The notes under the pieces: generated by a model
The model's input: only the letters and a program-made list of their open reading frames with translations
The model's database searches: none
What the model was told of the DNA's origin: nothing
Part shown: piece after piece, positions 1-7,971 of the stretch
Layout of the letters: every line of letters starts with the position of its first letter
Numbering within the stretch: the first letter of the stretch is position 1
Program-made: the position numbers and the translations under genes
Source of the DNA: Deltaproteobacteria bacterium
GTDB taxonomy: Bacteria > Desulfobacterota > JADFXK01
Reading direction: 5' to 3'
Assembly: GCA_015233285.1 (NCBI GenBank)
Contig: JADFYA010000090.1
Location: 1-11,121, forward strand
Length of the DNA: 11,121 nt

Positions 1-16
1 GTGGGGCTAAGTGCAC

Positions 17-40
17 ATTAGGTAGGTCCACCGTCCTAAT
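17..40. promoter_or_regulatory. 24-bp interrupted palindrome, operator-like
   Basis: The outer arms are ATTAGG (17-22) and CCTAAT (35-40), and the inner arms are GGT (25-27) and ACC (30-32), around a two-base centre. Eighteen of the 24 positions are symmetric. This is the shape of a binding site for a dimeric regulator, and it probably belongs to whatever gene lies left of the window. It could equally be part of a transcript-end structure, since a short hairpin (ACCCC, loop GGA, GGGGT, 41-53) follows at once. No regulator is visible in the window. Confidence 0.3.
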
Positions 41-60
41 ACCCCGGAGGGGTTACCAAA

Positions 61-95
61 TATAGCCCAGGGTCAGCGAAGCGCCACCCTGGGTT
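61..95 (-). terminator. candidate terminator hairpin after the molybdenum hydroxylase operon
   Basis: On the minus strand an 8-bp perfect stem (CCCAGGGT, 93-86, pairing with ACCCTGGG, 73-66) encloses a 12-base loop. One A-T and one G-U pair can extend it. It begins about 50 bases past the stop codon of the large-subunit gene and is followed by CTATATTT, a weak U-rich run. The position suits the end of the leftward operon. The tract is poorer than a canonical intrinsic terminator, so Rho may contribute. Confidence 0.45.
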
Positions 96-145
96 TATGG
101 TTCCAATTCACTCAGCATCCTCAACAGCATTGGGTCTGACGGGGG

Positions 146-2491
146 CTATTTCTTGGCTTGTTGAATCGCCCGGTACACTCGCTCCGGGGTCAGGGGAAGC
201 TCATGGATCCAGACACCTGTGGCATCATAGACCGCGTTCAAAATAGCCGGGATGGTCGGCATAATGGCGCCTTCACCCACTTCTTTCGCCCCAAACGGCC
301 CATTGGGTTCATTGCTTTCCACAATAATCGTTTTTACGTTGGGCATGTCCAAAGCCGTAGGGATCTTATACTCGCCTAAATTGGCGTTCAGTATCTTCCC
401 TTTACTGTCGAACTTGACTTCTTCGAACAATGCCTCGCCCATACCCATGGACAATGAACCCTCCATCTGGCCTTCAACGGAGGTGATGTTAACCGCCAGG
501 CCGCAATCATGAGCGTCGGTCATCCGGTCGATGGTGACTTTGCCTGTATCCATATCCACGGTCACTTCCACCACCTGGGCGGAGCATCCATAGGCCGGTG
601 AAGTCCCCACGGCCGCGCCCTTGTGTTTCCCACCTAATTGGCCCGGTTTATACTTGCCTGTGCCCACGATCGTGCCCTTGGCCAGAAAAGCCATGCGGGC
701 CGCTTCCTTAAAAGTCAAGTCGCCGCTGGGTGGGTCGGTCCAACCCCGATGTTCCTGGATATAACGAGTTCGGACCCGGCTGAAGTCCACGTTTCCATTC
801 TTGAACACAACCAAACCGTTCTTGAAATCAATGTCTTCAGGTGAAATCGACAGATCCTGAGCCAGCACTTCAATGACCTGCCGTTTGACATCTTCGGCCG
901 CCTTCTTGGTGGCATGGCCGGTCATTAAGGTCTGACGGCTGGAATAGGCGCCCAGGTCAACAGCCAAATCCGTGTCGCCGGAACTTACCCTAATGTCGGA
1001 GTATTTGACGCCCAGGGCTTCAGCCGCAATCATGGCCATGGTGGTGTCTGAGCCTTGTCCGATTTCAGCCGATCCGGTCAACACCTGGGCCGTGCCTCCG
1101 TCCTCGGCCAATTTAATGACCACGGTGGAATGGAACGTATCGGAGCGGTAAATCGGGTATCCGGCCCCGGAAACAAAGAATCCGCAAGCGATCCCGACTC
1201 CCTTGCCCTTGGGCATTTTGTCTCTCTTGGCATTCCAATCGGAGCCGTCCCGCACGGCCTCAATACATTCTTTCATCCCCAGGCTGCTCATGTCCAAGAC
1301 ATTGCAGGTGACATCACCGGTGGACATGATATTTCTGAGACGCAGCTCCAACGGATCAATGCCCAGTTCAACGGCGATCATATCTAATTGTTGTTCCCAG
1401 GCCGCTCTGGCTGCGACGCCACCGTGGCCGCGCTGGGCCCCACAAGCCGGCCGATTGGTAAAGATACGATAGCCGTCATATTTCATGTTAGGCAGCTTAT
1501 AGGGGCCGCCCAGTAAGGAACCGGAATAATAGACCGTGGCGATGCCGAAGCTGGTATACGCCCCGCCTTCGAGGTGGCATTCATTCGTCATAGCCATTAA
1601 GGTGCCGTCTTTTTTTACCCCGGTGGTGATGGTGTGGATGAATTGATGTCTGGCCCGGGAATGTAAGAAGACCTGTTCGCGGGAATAATTCATTTTAACC
1701 GGTTTTCCTGTGACCTTAGATAAGAGGCAGGCGCTCATCTCCAGCGGAGTGGCTTCGCATTTGGGTCCAAATCCACCGCCGACATAAGGCTTCACGACCC
1801 TGATCTTGCCCACCGGGATGCCCAAAACCATGGCCACGGTTCGCATAACATAATGGGGCACCTGGGTTGACGTGTGCAGGGTCAATTGACCAAACAGATC
1901 AAATTCGGCCAGGCAGCCGTGTGGTTCGAGAAAGGCGGCATCCTGACGTTTGTTGACGAATGTGGTGGTCTTAATCAGATCGGACTGTTTAAACCCGGCT
2001 TCAACATTACCGAATTCCTGATGAACTTCCGCACTGATATTGCGGGGATAGTCGGCATGAAGCAGTGGCGCTCCCTCAGCCATGGCTTCTTCAACGGTGA
2101 AGACGGCGGGGAGTTCCTCGTAATCGACCTGGATTAGAGACAGGGCCTCCATCGCCGTTTCCAGATCAACGGCCGCGACGGCGGCTAACTCATCTCCCAC
2201 ATAGCGGACCTTGTCATGGCAATATAGTGTTTCATCATAACGGGCCGGGCTGACGCCATACTTGATCAGGCCGGCTTCCCTGGCTGTAACCACTGCCTTG
2301 ACCCCGGGAAGACTCCTGGCCCTGGAAGTATCAATATTGAGAATCCGGGCGTGGGCCAGAGGGCTTTGCAAGATAGCGCCGTAAAGCATGCCGGGCATGG
2401 ACATGTCGTCTATATACTTAGCCCGTCCTGTGGCTTTGCCGGGAGCATCCAATCTTGGCGCCCGGCTATTAATGACGTTATATTCACTCAT
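146..2491 (-). CDS. Xanthine dehydrogenase-family molybdopterin-binding large subunit (781 aa)
   Basis: This is the catalytic subunit of a molybdenum hydroxylase. It binds the Mo-pterin cofactor (a cytosine dinucleotide form in most bacterial relatives) and hydroxylates or reductively dehydroxylates the substrate. Seen: an N-terminal aldehyde oxidase/xanthine dehydrogenase a/b-hammerhead region (about 15-130), then Moco-binding motifs GGGFG (238-242), GAQRGHGG (351-358), IGQG (477-480) and SSRQT (517-521), and EVGEGA near the C-terminus with E740 in the place of the family's catalytic glutamate. The RGHG loop replaces RGFG of xanthine dehydrogenases and the cysteine loop of CO dehydrogenase, and recalls 4-hydroxybenzoyl-CoA reductase. 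No signal peptide is seen, so it is probably cytoplasmic. The frame stays open upstream to 2824, but the ATG at 2491 has GGAG seven bases upstream and gives the usual family N-terminus. It starts 22 bases after the small-subunit stop. The substrate is unknown. Confidence 0.93.
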   Translation of the reverse strand: MSEYNVINSRAPRLDAPGKATGRAKYIDDMSMPGMLYGAILQSPLAHARILNIDTSRARSLPGVKAVVTAREAGLIKYGVSPARYDETLYCHDKVRYVGDELAAVAAVDLETAMEALSLIQVDYEELPAVFTVEEAMAEGAPLLHADYPRNISAEVHQEFGNVEAGFKQSDLIKTTTFVNKRQDAAFLEPHGCLAEFDLFGQLTLHTSTQVPHYVMRTVAMVLGIPVGKIRVVKPYVGGGFGPKCEATPLEMSACLLSKVTGKPVKMNYSREQVFLHSRARHQFIHTITTGVKKDGTLMAMTNECHLEGGAYTSFGIATVYYSGSLLGGPYKLPNMKYDGYRIFTNRPACGAQRGHGGVAARAAWEQQLDMIAVELGIDPLELRLRNIMSTGDVTCNVLDMSSLGMKECIEAVRDGSDWNAKRDKMPKGKGVGIACGFFVSGAGYPIYRSDTFHSTVVIKLAEDGGTAQVLTGSAEIGQGSDTTMAMIAAEALGVKYSDIRVSSGDTDLAVDLGAYSSRQTLMTGHATKKAAEDVKRQVIEVLAQDLSISPEDIDFKNGLVVFKNGNVDFSRVRTRYIQEHRGWTDPPSGDLTFKEAARMAFLAKGTIVGTGKYKPGQLGGKHKGAAVGTSPAYGCSAQVVEVTVDMDTGKVTIDRMTDAHDCGLAVNITSVEGQMEGSLSMGMGEALFEEVKFDSKGKILNANLGEYKIPTALDMPNVKTIIVESNEPNGPFGAKEVGEGAIMPTIPAILNAVYDATGVWIHELPLTPERVYRAIQQAKK

Positions 2492-2513
2492 GCGGTATCT
2501 CCAATCTGAGTCT

Positions 2514-2984
2514 TCATCTGGCCATTTTTTCACTGCAATCATGAATGGCTTCCACAATCTTCTGATATCCGGTGCATCGGCATAGATTTCCAGAGATGGC
2601 CGTTCTGATTTCAGCTTCGTTGGGTTTTGGGTTTCGCTCCAACAGGCTCTGGGCAGAAAGAACCATCCCCGGAGTGCAGAACCCGCACTGAACCGCCCCT
2701 TTCTCCACAAAAGAGGCTTGCAGCGGATGTAAACCGGTATCCGCCTCGACCCCTTCAATCGTCCGGATAACCCGGCCATCGGCCTGAACGGCCAGGACCA
2801 GGCAGGAATTAACGGGCTTCCCATCCATGATCACCGTACATGAACCGCAATCCCCCACTTCGCAGCCTTTTTTTGTCCCGGTAAGGTCCAAGGTGTAGCG
2901 CAATACGTCCACCAGGGTCTGATTCGGTTCGACGGCTAGTTCATATTCTTTATCATTTACGCGAAGTTTGATCAGTCTTTTCAT
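2514..2984 (-). CDS. Molybdenum hydroxylase small subunit, two [2Fe-2S] clusters (156 aa)
   Basis: This is the electron-transfer subunit that passes electrons between the Mo site of the large subunit and the FAD of the medium subunit. Seen: an N-terminal plant-ferredoxin fold with C41, C46, C49 and C61 (pattern CEVGDCGSC), and a C-terminal helical [2Fe-2S] domain with C100, C103, C135 and C137 (CGFC and GNLCRC). All eight expected cysteines are present, and the length is typical of CoxS/HcrC/NdhS-type subunits. I chose the ATG at 2984 because the protein then begins at the first beta strand (MKRLIKLRVN) and a GAAGAGG Shine-Dalgarno-like run lies just upstream. In-frame ATGs at 3008 and 3062 would add basic residues without family support. 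It lies 127 bases after the FAD gene, and the large subunit follows after 22 bases. Confidence 0.95.
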   Translation of the reverse strand: MKRLIKLRVNDKEYELAVEPNQTLVDVLRYTLDLTGTKKGCEVGDCGSCTVIMDGKPVNSCLVLAVQADGRVIRTIEGVEADTGLHPLQASFVEKGAVQCGFCTPGMVLSAQSLLERNPKPNEAEIRTAISGNLCRCTGYQKIVEAIHDCSEKMAR

Positions 2985-3111
2985 TTTGCGCCTCTTCAAT
3001 TTAAACATTAGATTGACTCGAGGTGACCCACGCTTTATCAGCCTCTGGTCAGGGCCTATCAAGAAGACCTCGGCCCGGATGTCCCATGCCGTTATGTCTG
3101 CCCCTACCGGA

Positions 3112-3996
3112 TCAATTCAGGTTGCTTCCGGCGGCAGTAACGGCTTCGATCAAGGCGCGGCGTGTCAGGACATCAACCATAGCCCGCCTGTATTCAGCCG
3201 AACCTCTATAATCATCAATGGGTTTGCTGTCTAAGGCCGCGGCCTCCCCGGCTTTGGCCAGAAGCGCCTCGGACGGCTTCTCTCCAATCAAAGCTTTTTC
3301 AGCAGAGGGCGCCCGCAAAGGAACAGGACCAACCGCGCCCAAGACAATTCGGGCCGTCTTGATCACTCCGCCGGGGCCGTCAAGGGAAACGAAAGCCGCG
3401 ACATTGACCAGGGATATCTCTAATGTTTGCCGGGTCCCGAGCTTGATATAGCCCGCCCCGGAAAAAGGCGGCAGTTTATCCAAGACTATTTCAATTAGAA
3501 TTTCTTCCGGGGCGATGAGTGTCCGGCCCGGTCCTTTAAAAAAATCGTCCAGAGATACCACCCGCTCACCCGAACTGCTTTTCAGCACCACCCTGGCCCC
3601 ATAGGCCATAAGAGGCGGCGGGAAGTCGGCTGCAGGTCTGGCCGAGACCAGGTTGCCGGCAATGGTCGCCAGATTTCGAATCAGAGGTGAACCCAAACAA
3701 GAGGCCCCTCGGCTCAACGCACTATAATTATTCTTAATTTCTTCCGTTTCAGCTACTTCGGCGGCCGTTAAACCAGCTCCAATTTTCAATAGTCCATTAG
3801 AACTGTCTATTTTTTTCAATTCCTTGATCCGACCCAAAGAGACCAAACAGGCTGGAGATAAAATCTTCTTTTTCATATTCACGATCAGGTCGGTACCGCC
3901 CGCCAGGGCCTTGGCCTTCAGGCCCAAGTCTCCCATAACCTGACAGGCCTCACCCAGGGTAGCAGGTTCATGATAATCGAATTTGGGTAAAAGCAT
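3112..3996 (-). CDS. Molybdenum hydroxylase FAD-binding medium subunit (294 aa)
   Basis: This is the flavoprotein subunit that exchanges electrons with an external carrier. Seen: an N-terminal FAD-binding domain with AGGTDLIV (32-39) and a second flavin motif TIAGN (111-115) followed by ARPAADFPPPL, then the CO dehydrogenase flavoprotein C-terminal domain (about 180-285). The length is ordinary for CoxM-type subunits. Only two cysteines (C50, C100) are present, so the roughly 40-residue, four-cysteine [4Fe-4S] insert of the 4-hydroxybenzoyl-CoA reductase beta subunit is absent. The ATG at 3996 is preceded by AGGAGA and starts the standard family N-terminus (MLLPKFDYHEPATL). It is the first of the three enzyme genes, in medium-small-large order. 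The natural electron acceptor or donor cannot be read from the sequence. Confidence 0.94.
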   Translation of the reverse strand: MLLPKFDYHEPATLGEACQVMGDLGLKAKALAGGTDLIVNMKKKILSPACLVSLGRIKELKKIDSSNGLLKIGAGLTAAEVAETEEIKNNYSALSRGASCLGSPLIRNLATIAGNLVSARPAADFPPPLMAYGARVVLKSSSGERVVSLDDFFKGPGRTLIAPEEILIEIVLDKLPPFSGAGYIKLGTRQTLEISLVNVAAFVSLDGPGGVIKTARIVLGAVGPVPLRAPSAEKALIGEKPSEALLAKAGEAAALDSKPIDDYRGSAEYRRAMVDVLTRRALIEAVTAAGSNLN

Positions 3997-4151
3997 TTTT
4001 CTCTCTCCTGGTAACTTATGTTTGTTAGTTGCCGGTCATGGGTTGCCCATTTCAGGTTTGAGGTTCCTAAAACTTTGAATGGCGTATTTGGGCGCGTAGA
4101 GCTTGTATAATCAGCGGCAACCGGGTTTGGAGAAGATGAGAGGGCGGCCCA
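3997..4151 (-). other. 155-base gap upstream of the molybdenum hydroxylase genes
   Basis: No ORF of note. On the minus strand it carries a small hairpin (ATGGG, loop CAA, CCCAT; 4050-4038) and a 7-base inverted repeat pair, CGGCAAC (4115-4121) and GTTGCCG (4028-4034), about 80 bases apart. A TTATAC element near 4105-4110 could be a -10 box, but I see no good -35. The gap may hold a secondary promoter or processing site for the enzyme genes, but nothing here proves one. Confidence 0.3.
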
Positions 4152-4973
4152 TTAAAAGCCATAGGCAAAAGTCGTGGTCCGCAGGTTATTGACCACACCG
4201 GTCACGCCTGGGTAAGCCAAGGCGACCTCTTCCGCCGCCCGAGTGTCGTCTCCCGAAGGCAGCTCCCCGGTAAGGAGCATGAGGCCGTTTAATTCACCCT
4301 TGACCTCAATCGCTCGACCAGGGAATTCGGTCCTGATCTTGGCCTCCACCCTTTTCCCCAGAGCTAACGCCATTAAAATGTTGGTTGCTTCCTCTACAGG
4401 CTGCAGCCGCCTTACTTCCTCCACCGCAGATTTGATGATGGCCACCCCGGCCGCCACATCCATCCGATAGGTATTTAAAAACATATCATAAAGTTCAAAG
4501 TCCATAGGGTCGTGATCAAATACCTGCCGAATCAGAGCCCGGCGGCGGTGATCATATTTTTTGACGAAATCCCGCGCCGTCTCGACATTCATATCCTTGG
4601 CCCGGCTGATCCGCTCCACCCGGCACTCCATGGGCGCCACCACCCTCACCCGATAGACTTGATGGATATCCTTTAGGACAATCTGGGCGCCGCGACCGAG
4701 GATGACAACCTGACGCTCGCCGGCCAGTTCGTAAACCAGGGCCTGATAAAGACTTAAGTAAACAGGGGTGCTGAAAAACAAACGCTCAAAAAAACCGGGG
4801 CCCTGTTCCTTCTCAAATCTTTCCAACTTTTCAGTAAATTCCGGGTCATATTTCCCAGCCAGAAGGTGATGCTCTTTCTCACCCACCAGTCGATAACCCA
4901 GATCCTCGGCCAGGGCCTGGGCTATTTCGTCACCCAGGCTGCCTACTTGCCGCGAAATGGTCACAATGGCCAT
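4152..4973 (-). CDS. Cytidylate kinase-like protein with C-terminal BON-like domain (273 aa)
   Basis: Residues 1-200 match the cytidylate kinase-like family in layout: ISRQVGSLGDEIAQALAEDLGY at the start, VILGRGA at 90-96, and an arginine-rich lid-like stretch DHRRRALIRQ at 141-150. The nucleotide loop is GSLGD, without the lysine of a true Walker A motif. As I recall, this is usual in this family, and it makes an active CMP kinase uncertain. Residues about 204-265 resemble a BON domain: a beta-strand-rich segment with G-LMLLTGELPS followed by a helix and GVTGVVNNL. The ATG at 4973 has AAGGAG seven bases upstream. It is flanked by gaps of 171 and 155 bases, so it may have its own translation or promoter control. 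It sits between CoA activation and the molybdenum enzyme, and a role in regulation, stress or cofactor supply would be guesswork. Confidence 0.8.
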   Translation of the reverse strand: MAIVTISRQVGSLGDEIAQALAEDLGYRLVGEKEHHLLAGKYDPEFTEKLERFEKEQGPGFFERLFFSTPVYLSLYQALVYELAGERQVVILGRGAQIVLKDIHQVYRVRVVAPMECRVERISRAKDMNVETARDFVKKYDHRRRALIRQVFDHDPMDFELYDMFLNTYRMDVAAGVAIIKSAVEEVRRLQPVEEATNILMALALGKRVEAKIRTEFPGRAIEVKGELNGLMLLTGELPSGDDTRAAEEVALAYPGVTGVVNNLRTTTFAYGF

Positions 4974-5144
4974 CTAACGCTCCTTTCAACGCCATGCCAG
5001 GCAAAAACCACCACAAGCGGATAGACCTTCAGGCCGGTCTGTCCGGGTGGAGACACTGAGACATCCGTCTCTCGGTAAGTCCCAGGAGTCCAGTCCTCAG
5101 CGGATTTCATGCAGAAGTATCACCCAAATTCAAGTTGACTCCAC
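4974..5144 (-). other. 171-base structured leader before the cytidylate kinase-like gene
   Basis: No gene is seen. Reading leftward there are two short perfect hairpins: GAGAC with loop GGAT and GTCTC (5071-5058), then AGACC with an eight-base loop and GGTCT (5040-5023). Neither is followed by a U-run, so neither looks like an intrinsic terminator. They may be leader structure or an mRNA processing point. The Shine-Dalgarno of the next gene lies at its left end. Confidence 0.3.
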
Positions 5145-5336
5145 CTAGTCGGCCAAATCAAGGGCCATCATCTTCAGGGTAGCTTCCAACCGCAAGGCAT
5201 TACGCCACAAGGCCGGGAAAGCCTCGCCTGCGGCAGTCAAGGTGGCGGTGTCATCCTGCAACCGGGCCACCACCTGCCTGAAGTAGTCAAGTTTTTCTGA
5301 CTCAGAGGTCAAATTTTGCACTTCGGAGGCCATCAT
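5145..5336 (-). CDS. Small unknown protein translationally coupled to the CoA ligase (63 aa)
   Basis: I do not recognise this family. The protein is soluble, acidic to neutral, and predicted almost wholly helical: a polar first third (residues 3-20), a middle rich in Ala, Leu, Asp and Thr, and a C-terminal amphipathic helix ALRLEATLKMMALDL. There is no signal peptide, membrane segment, cysteine or nucleotide motif. Its ATG follows the ligase stop with no base between (CAC TAG ATG ATG), and AAGGA about eight bases upstream lies inside the ligase gene, so the two are very likely co-translated. That arrangement, and an open frame of fitting length, are the reasons to call it real. A helper or regulatory subunit of the ligase is the natural guess, with no direct evidence. 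Confidence 0.65.
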   Translation of the reverse strand: MMASEVQNLTSESEKLDYFRQVVARLQDDTATLTAAGEAFPALWRNALRLEATLKMMALDLAD

Positions 5337-6665
5337 CTAGTGATCCTTTCTCATATCTTTAAATCTCCTGGCTTTAACTTCATACCTGGGCAATTGACCG
5401 TAGGGATGGATGGAAATGTCGTAACCAAGATTAGTCTTGAGTCGTAGTTCATTTTTCAGCCGAGGGAGGATCTGGTCAGCCTGGTCTTGGGCTGAGGGCC
5501 GCAGTTCGACTTTGAGGCTGATCCGGTCCGTTTCACCGGGGCGATCCACGACCACTTCGAACTCGTCGCCCAACTCGGGAAAGCTTCGGACTACGGCTTC
5601 GATGGCTCCCGGTGACAATAGCACGCCCTTAACTTTGGTAATATCATCGGACCGGCCCAAGACTCCTCCTTTGGCCAGGCGGAAAGTCCGGCCACACGGG
5701 CAAGGTTCCTCGGCCCACTCGAGTACGTCCTTGGAATCGAAGCGGATACACGGCTGGGCCTGACGGTCGAAGGAGGTAATAATCATTTTACCTTGTTTTC
5801 CCGGTTCATTGATAATCTTTCCGGTTTCAAGGTCTTCAATCTCGACCAGGAAGAAGGCCTCATTGACGTGCAGGCCGCCGGACTGATGGGAGCATTCGTA
5901 ACCCCAGGCCCCTATCTCGGTGGCTCCGGCATGGTCAAAAACCTTGGCGCCCCATGCTTCCTCAATGCGTTTCTTGGTTCCCGGGATTAAGGCACCCGGT
6001 TCCCCGGCGCAGGTGATTTTGTTGATGGATAAACCGGCCGGGTCGATCTTAAGACGGCTTCGGGCCGTTTCTGCCATATTCAAGATATAGGTGGGGGTGC
6101 CCATCATGGCTGTGGGGTAGAGCTCTTGGATCTTCAGAACCCGGGCCGCAGTATCGAGCACCCCGCCCGGGATCACCTCACAGCCTAGTTTTTCAGCCGC
6201 ATAATGGCCAGCCCAAAAGGCCACGAACACGTTATAGCCAAAGGGGAAAAAAACCCGGTCCGACGGCCTGTAACCTTGAGACCAGAGGATATATGCCCAG
6301 GATTCAGACCACCATTCCCAGTCAGCCCAGGTGTCGGCCTGGTACAGCGGGGCCCCGGTTGTCCCGGAAGTCTGGCGATACTCGGCCACTTCCTCCATCG
6401 GCACAGCCAGGATATCCCCATAGGGAAAGGGCGGCCGTGACTGAGCGGACTTCAATAGACCCTTATCGACTTTAGGCACCAGGGTAATATCATCGAGTGA
6501 CCGGATGTCGTTGGGGTGAACCCCGGCCTCCTGGTATAAGGCTCGATAAAAGGGTGAACGTTCATAAGCCCAGTTCAGAATATGTTTGAACTTCTTCAAG
6601 TGAAGAGTTTTAAGGCGCTCTAACGGCAGGGTCTCCAGATAAGGATTCCAGTACGGGCTGCTCAT
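5337..6665 (-). CDS. Phenylacetate-CoA ligase-family AMP-forming acyl/aryl-CoA synthetase (442 aa)
   Basis: Enzymes of this family join a carboxylic acid, often aromatic, to CoA using ATP, giving AMP and pyrophosphate via an acyl-adenylate. Seen: the ATP-loop RQTSGTTGAP (97-106), the adenylate motif DHAGATE (244-250; the family usually has a tyrosine and glycine here, as in D-x-YG-x-TE), D313 in RFDSKD for ribose binding, the hinge GRSDD (337-341), and a C-terminal LPRYEVKARR with K431 as the likely catalytic lysine. Cysteines C258, C322 and C324 match the ECS and CPCG cysteines common in PaaK relatives. The length of about 440 aa is typical. The ATG at 6665 is preceded by GAGGT six bases upstream and lies four bases after the dctM stop, so ligase and transporter are one operon. 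The substrate is not deducible; it is probably the acid imported by the TRAP system. Confidence 0.9.
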   Translation of the reverse strand: MSSPYWNPYLETLPLERLKTLHLKKFKHILNWAYERSPFYRALYQEAGVHPNDIRSLDDITLVPKVDKGLLKSAQSRPPFPYGDILAVPMEEVAEYRQTSGTTGAPLYQADTWADWEWWSESWAYILWSQGYRPSDRVFFPFGYNVFVAFWAGHYAAEKLGCEVIPGGVLDTAARVLKIQELYPTAMMGTPTYILNMAETARSRLKIDPAGLSINKITCAGEPGALIPGTKKRIEEAWGAKVFDHAGATEIGAWGYECSHQSGGLHVNEAFFLVEIEDLETGKIINEPGKQGKMIITSFDRQAQPCIRFDSKDVLEWAEEPCPCGRTFRLAKGGVLGRSDDITKVKGVLLSPGAIEAVVRSFPELGDEFEVVVDRPGETDRISLKVELRPSAQDQADQILPRLKNELRLKTNLGYDISIHPYGQLPRYEVKARRFKDMRKDH

Positions 6666-6669
6666 TTAT

Positions 6670-7971
6670 TTACCTCATGAAGTGGTAGGGTAGCCATAAC
6701 GACAATTGGGGAAATAGCAGGTAGAGGAATAAACAGATAGTCATGCCGATAAGAAAGGGATAGATGCCCCGGTAAATGACGCTCCGGTGCACCCCGGTCA
6801 CCCCCGAAACCACGAAGGCATTCAAGGCCATTGGCGGGATGATCACTCCGATCATAGTCACTACGCTGACAATAATTCCAAACCAGATAGGGTCATAACC
6901 CATCTTGACCACCACCGGCAAAAAGATGGGCGTGGTCAGGATCAAGAAGGCCAGATGCTCGATGAATGAGCCCCCGATCAGGTAGATGGCGATGATTATA
7001 AGCATGATCACCAGGTGGGGCACAGCCAACCCCTCCAACCAGGTGGCCACATAGTAAGGTGTCCTGGTAATGAGGAAGAAATGACCCAAAACAGTAGCTC
7101 CGGCGATCAAGGTCAAAACCATGCAGGAAATGCGGAGTGTATCTTTAATTGCCTTAATCAAACGCGGGAAGGTCATCTCTTTCTTAATCAAAGTCAGGAT
7201 CAAGACGCCGAAGCTCCCGACAGAGCCGGCCTCGGTGGGCGTAAACAACCCTTCCATCAGGCCTCCGACGACAATGAGAAAGATGAACAGGACCCAAAAG
7301 ATTGGAGGTAAGGACTTAAATCGCTCGGACCAGGAGGAGCGCTCACCGGCCGGGCCGATTTTAGGATTGATCCGGGTCCACACCACCAGGGTCACCACAA
7401 ATGACCCGGCCATGATGAAGCCTGGAATAATCCCGGCCAGGAACAGCTTTCCGATGGACGTCTCGGTCAGGATGCCGTAAACAATCAAGACCACGCTAGG
7501 CGGGATAAGGATGCCCAGGGTGCCGACAGTGGCCACGGTCCCGCAAGACAGGCGCTTGTCATAGCCGTAGCGGTCCATCTCTGGGACGGCAATGGAGGCA
7601 AAGGTGGCGGCAGTAGCCGGAGAGGAGCCACAAATGGCCTTGAAGGCCGTGGCCGCCCCGACAGTGCCGATGGCCAGCCCGCCGGGCACATGGCCGATGA
7701 ACTTATAGGCCGCGTTATACAGATCTCGGGCAACTCCGCCATTGGCCCCCACTTGACCCATTAAGACGAACAAGGGGATAACGGTCAGACCGTAGGAACT
7801 GAAGACACTGAAAATATCTTTGGCCAACAGGTTTAAGGCCGCATCCCAGTTGACGACTATGCCGAAGCCTAGGAAGCCGGCCAGGGCCATAGCGAAGCCT
7901 ATCTCCAGCCCCAGAGAAAAAAGGACGAACAGGAAAGTGAGAATCAATCCCAACATGGCCAACTCACTCAT
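6670..7971 (-). CDS. dctM: TRAP transporter large permease, DctM family (433 aa)
   Basis: This is the membrane subunit that carries out sodium- or proton-driven substrate import in a tripartite ATP-independent periplasmic transporter. Seen: about twelve hydrophobic segments along the length, IPLFVLMG (65-72), HVPGGLA (94-100), the family signature GTLGILIPPS (150-159), and a second related VIIPPMALNAF in the C-terminal half, the pseudo-repeat expected of the DctM fold. The length is the family norm. The ATG at 7971 overlaps the dctQ stop by eight bases, so the two permease subunits are translationally coupled. The CoA ligase begins four bases downstream. Confidence 0.95.
   Translation of the reverse strand: MSELAMLGLILTFLFVLFSLGLEIGFAMALAGFLGFGIVVNWDAALNLLAKDIFSVFSSYGLTVIPLFVLMGQVGANGGVARDLYNAAYKFIGHVPGGLAIGTVGAATAFKAICGSSPATAATFASIAVPEMDRYGYDKRLSCGTVATVGTLGILIPPSVVLIVYGILTETSIGKLFLAGIIPGFIMAGSFVVTLVVWTRINPKIGPAGERSSWSERFKSLPPIFWVLFIFLIVVGGLMEGLFTPTEAGSVGSFGVLILTLIKKEMTFPRLIKAIKDTLRISCMVLTLIAGATVLGHFFLITRTPYYVATWLEGLAVPHLVIMLIIIAIYLIGGSFIEHLAFLILTTPIFLPVVVKMGYDPIWFGIIVSVVTMIGVIIPPMALNAFVVSGVTGVHRSVIYRGIYPFLIGMTICLFLYLLFPQLSLWLPYHFMR

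Noticed and set aside
2492..2824. Upstream extension of the molybdopterin large subunit to an 892-residue frame
   Set aside because: It overlaps the well-supported [2Fe-2S] gene almost entirely and the added residues show no family pattern. The ATG at 2491 has its own ribosome site.
7121..7480. 119-residue plus-strand ORF opposite dctM
   Set aside because: It is a shadow of the TRAP permease gene, with a basic, low-information translation.
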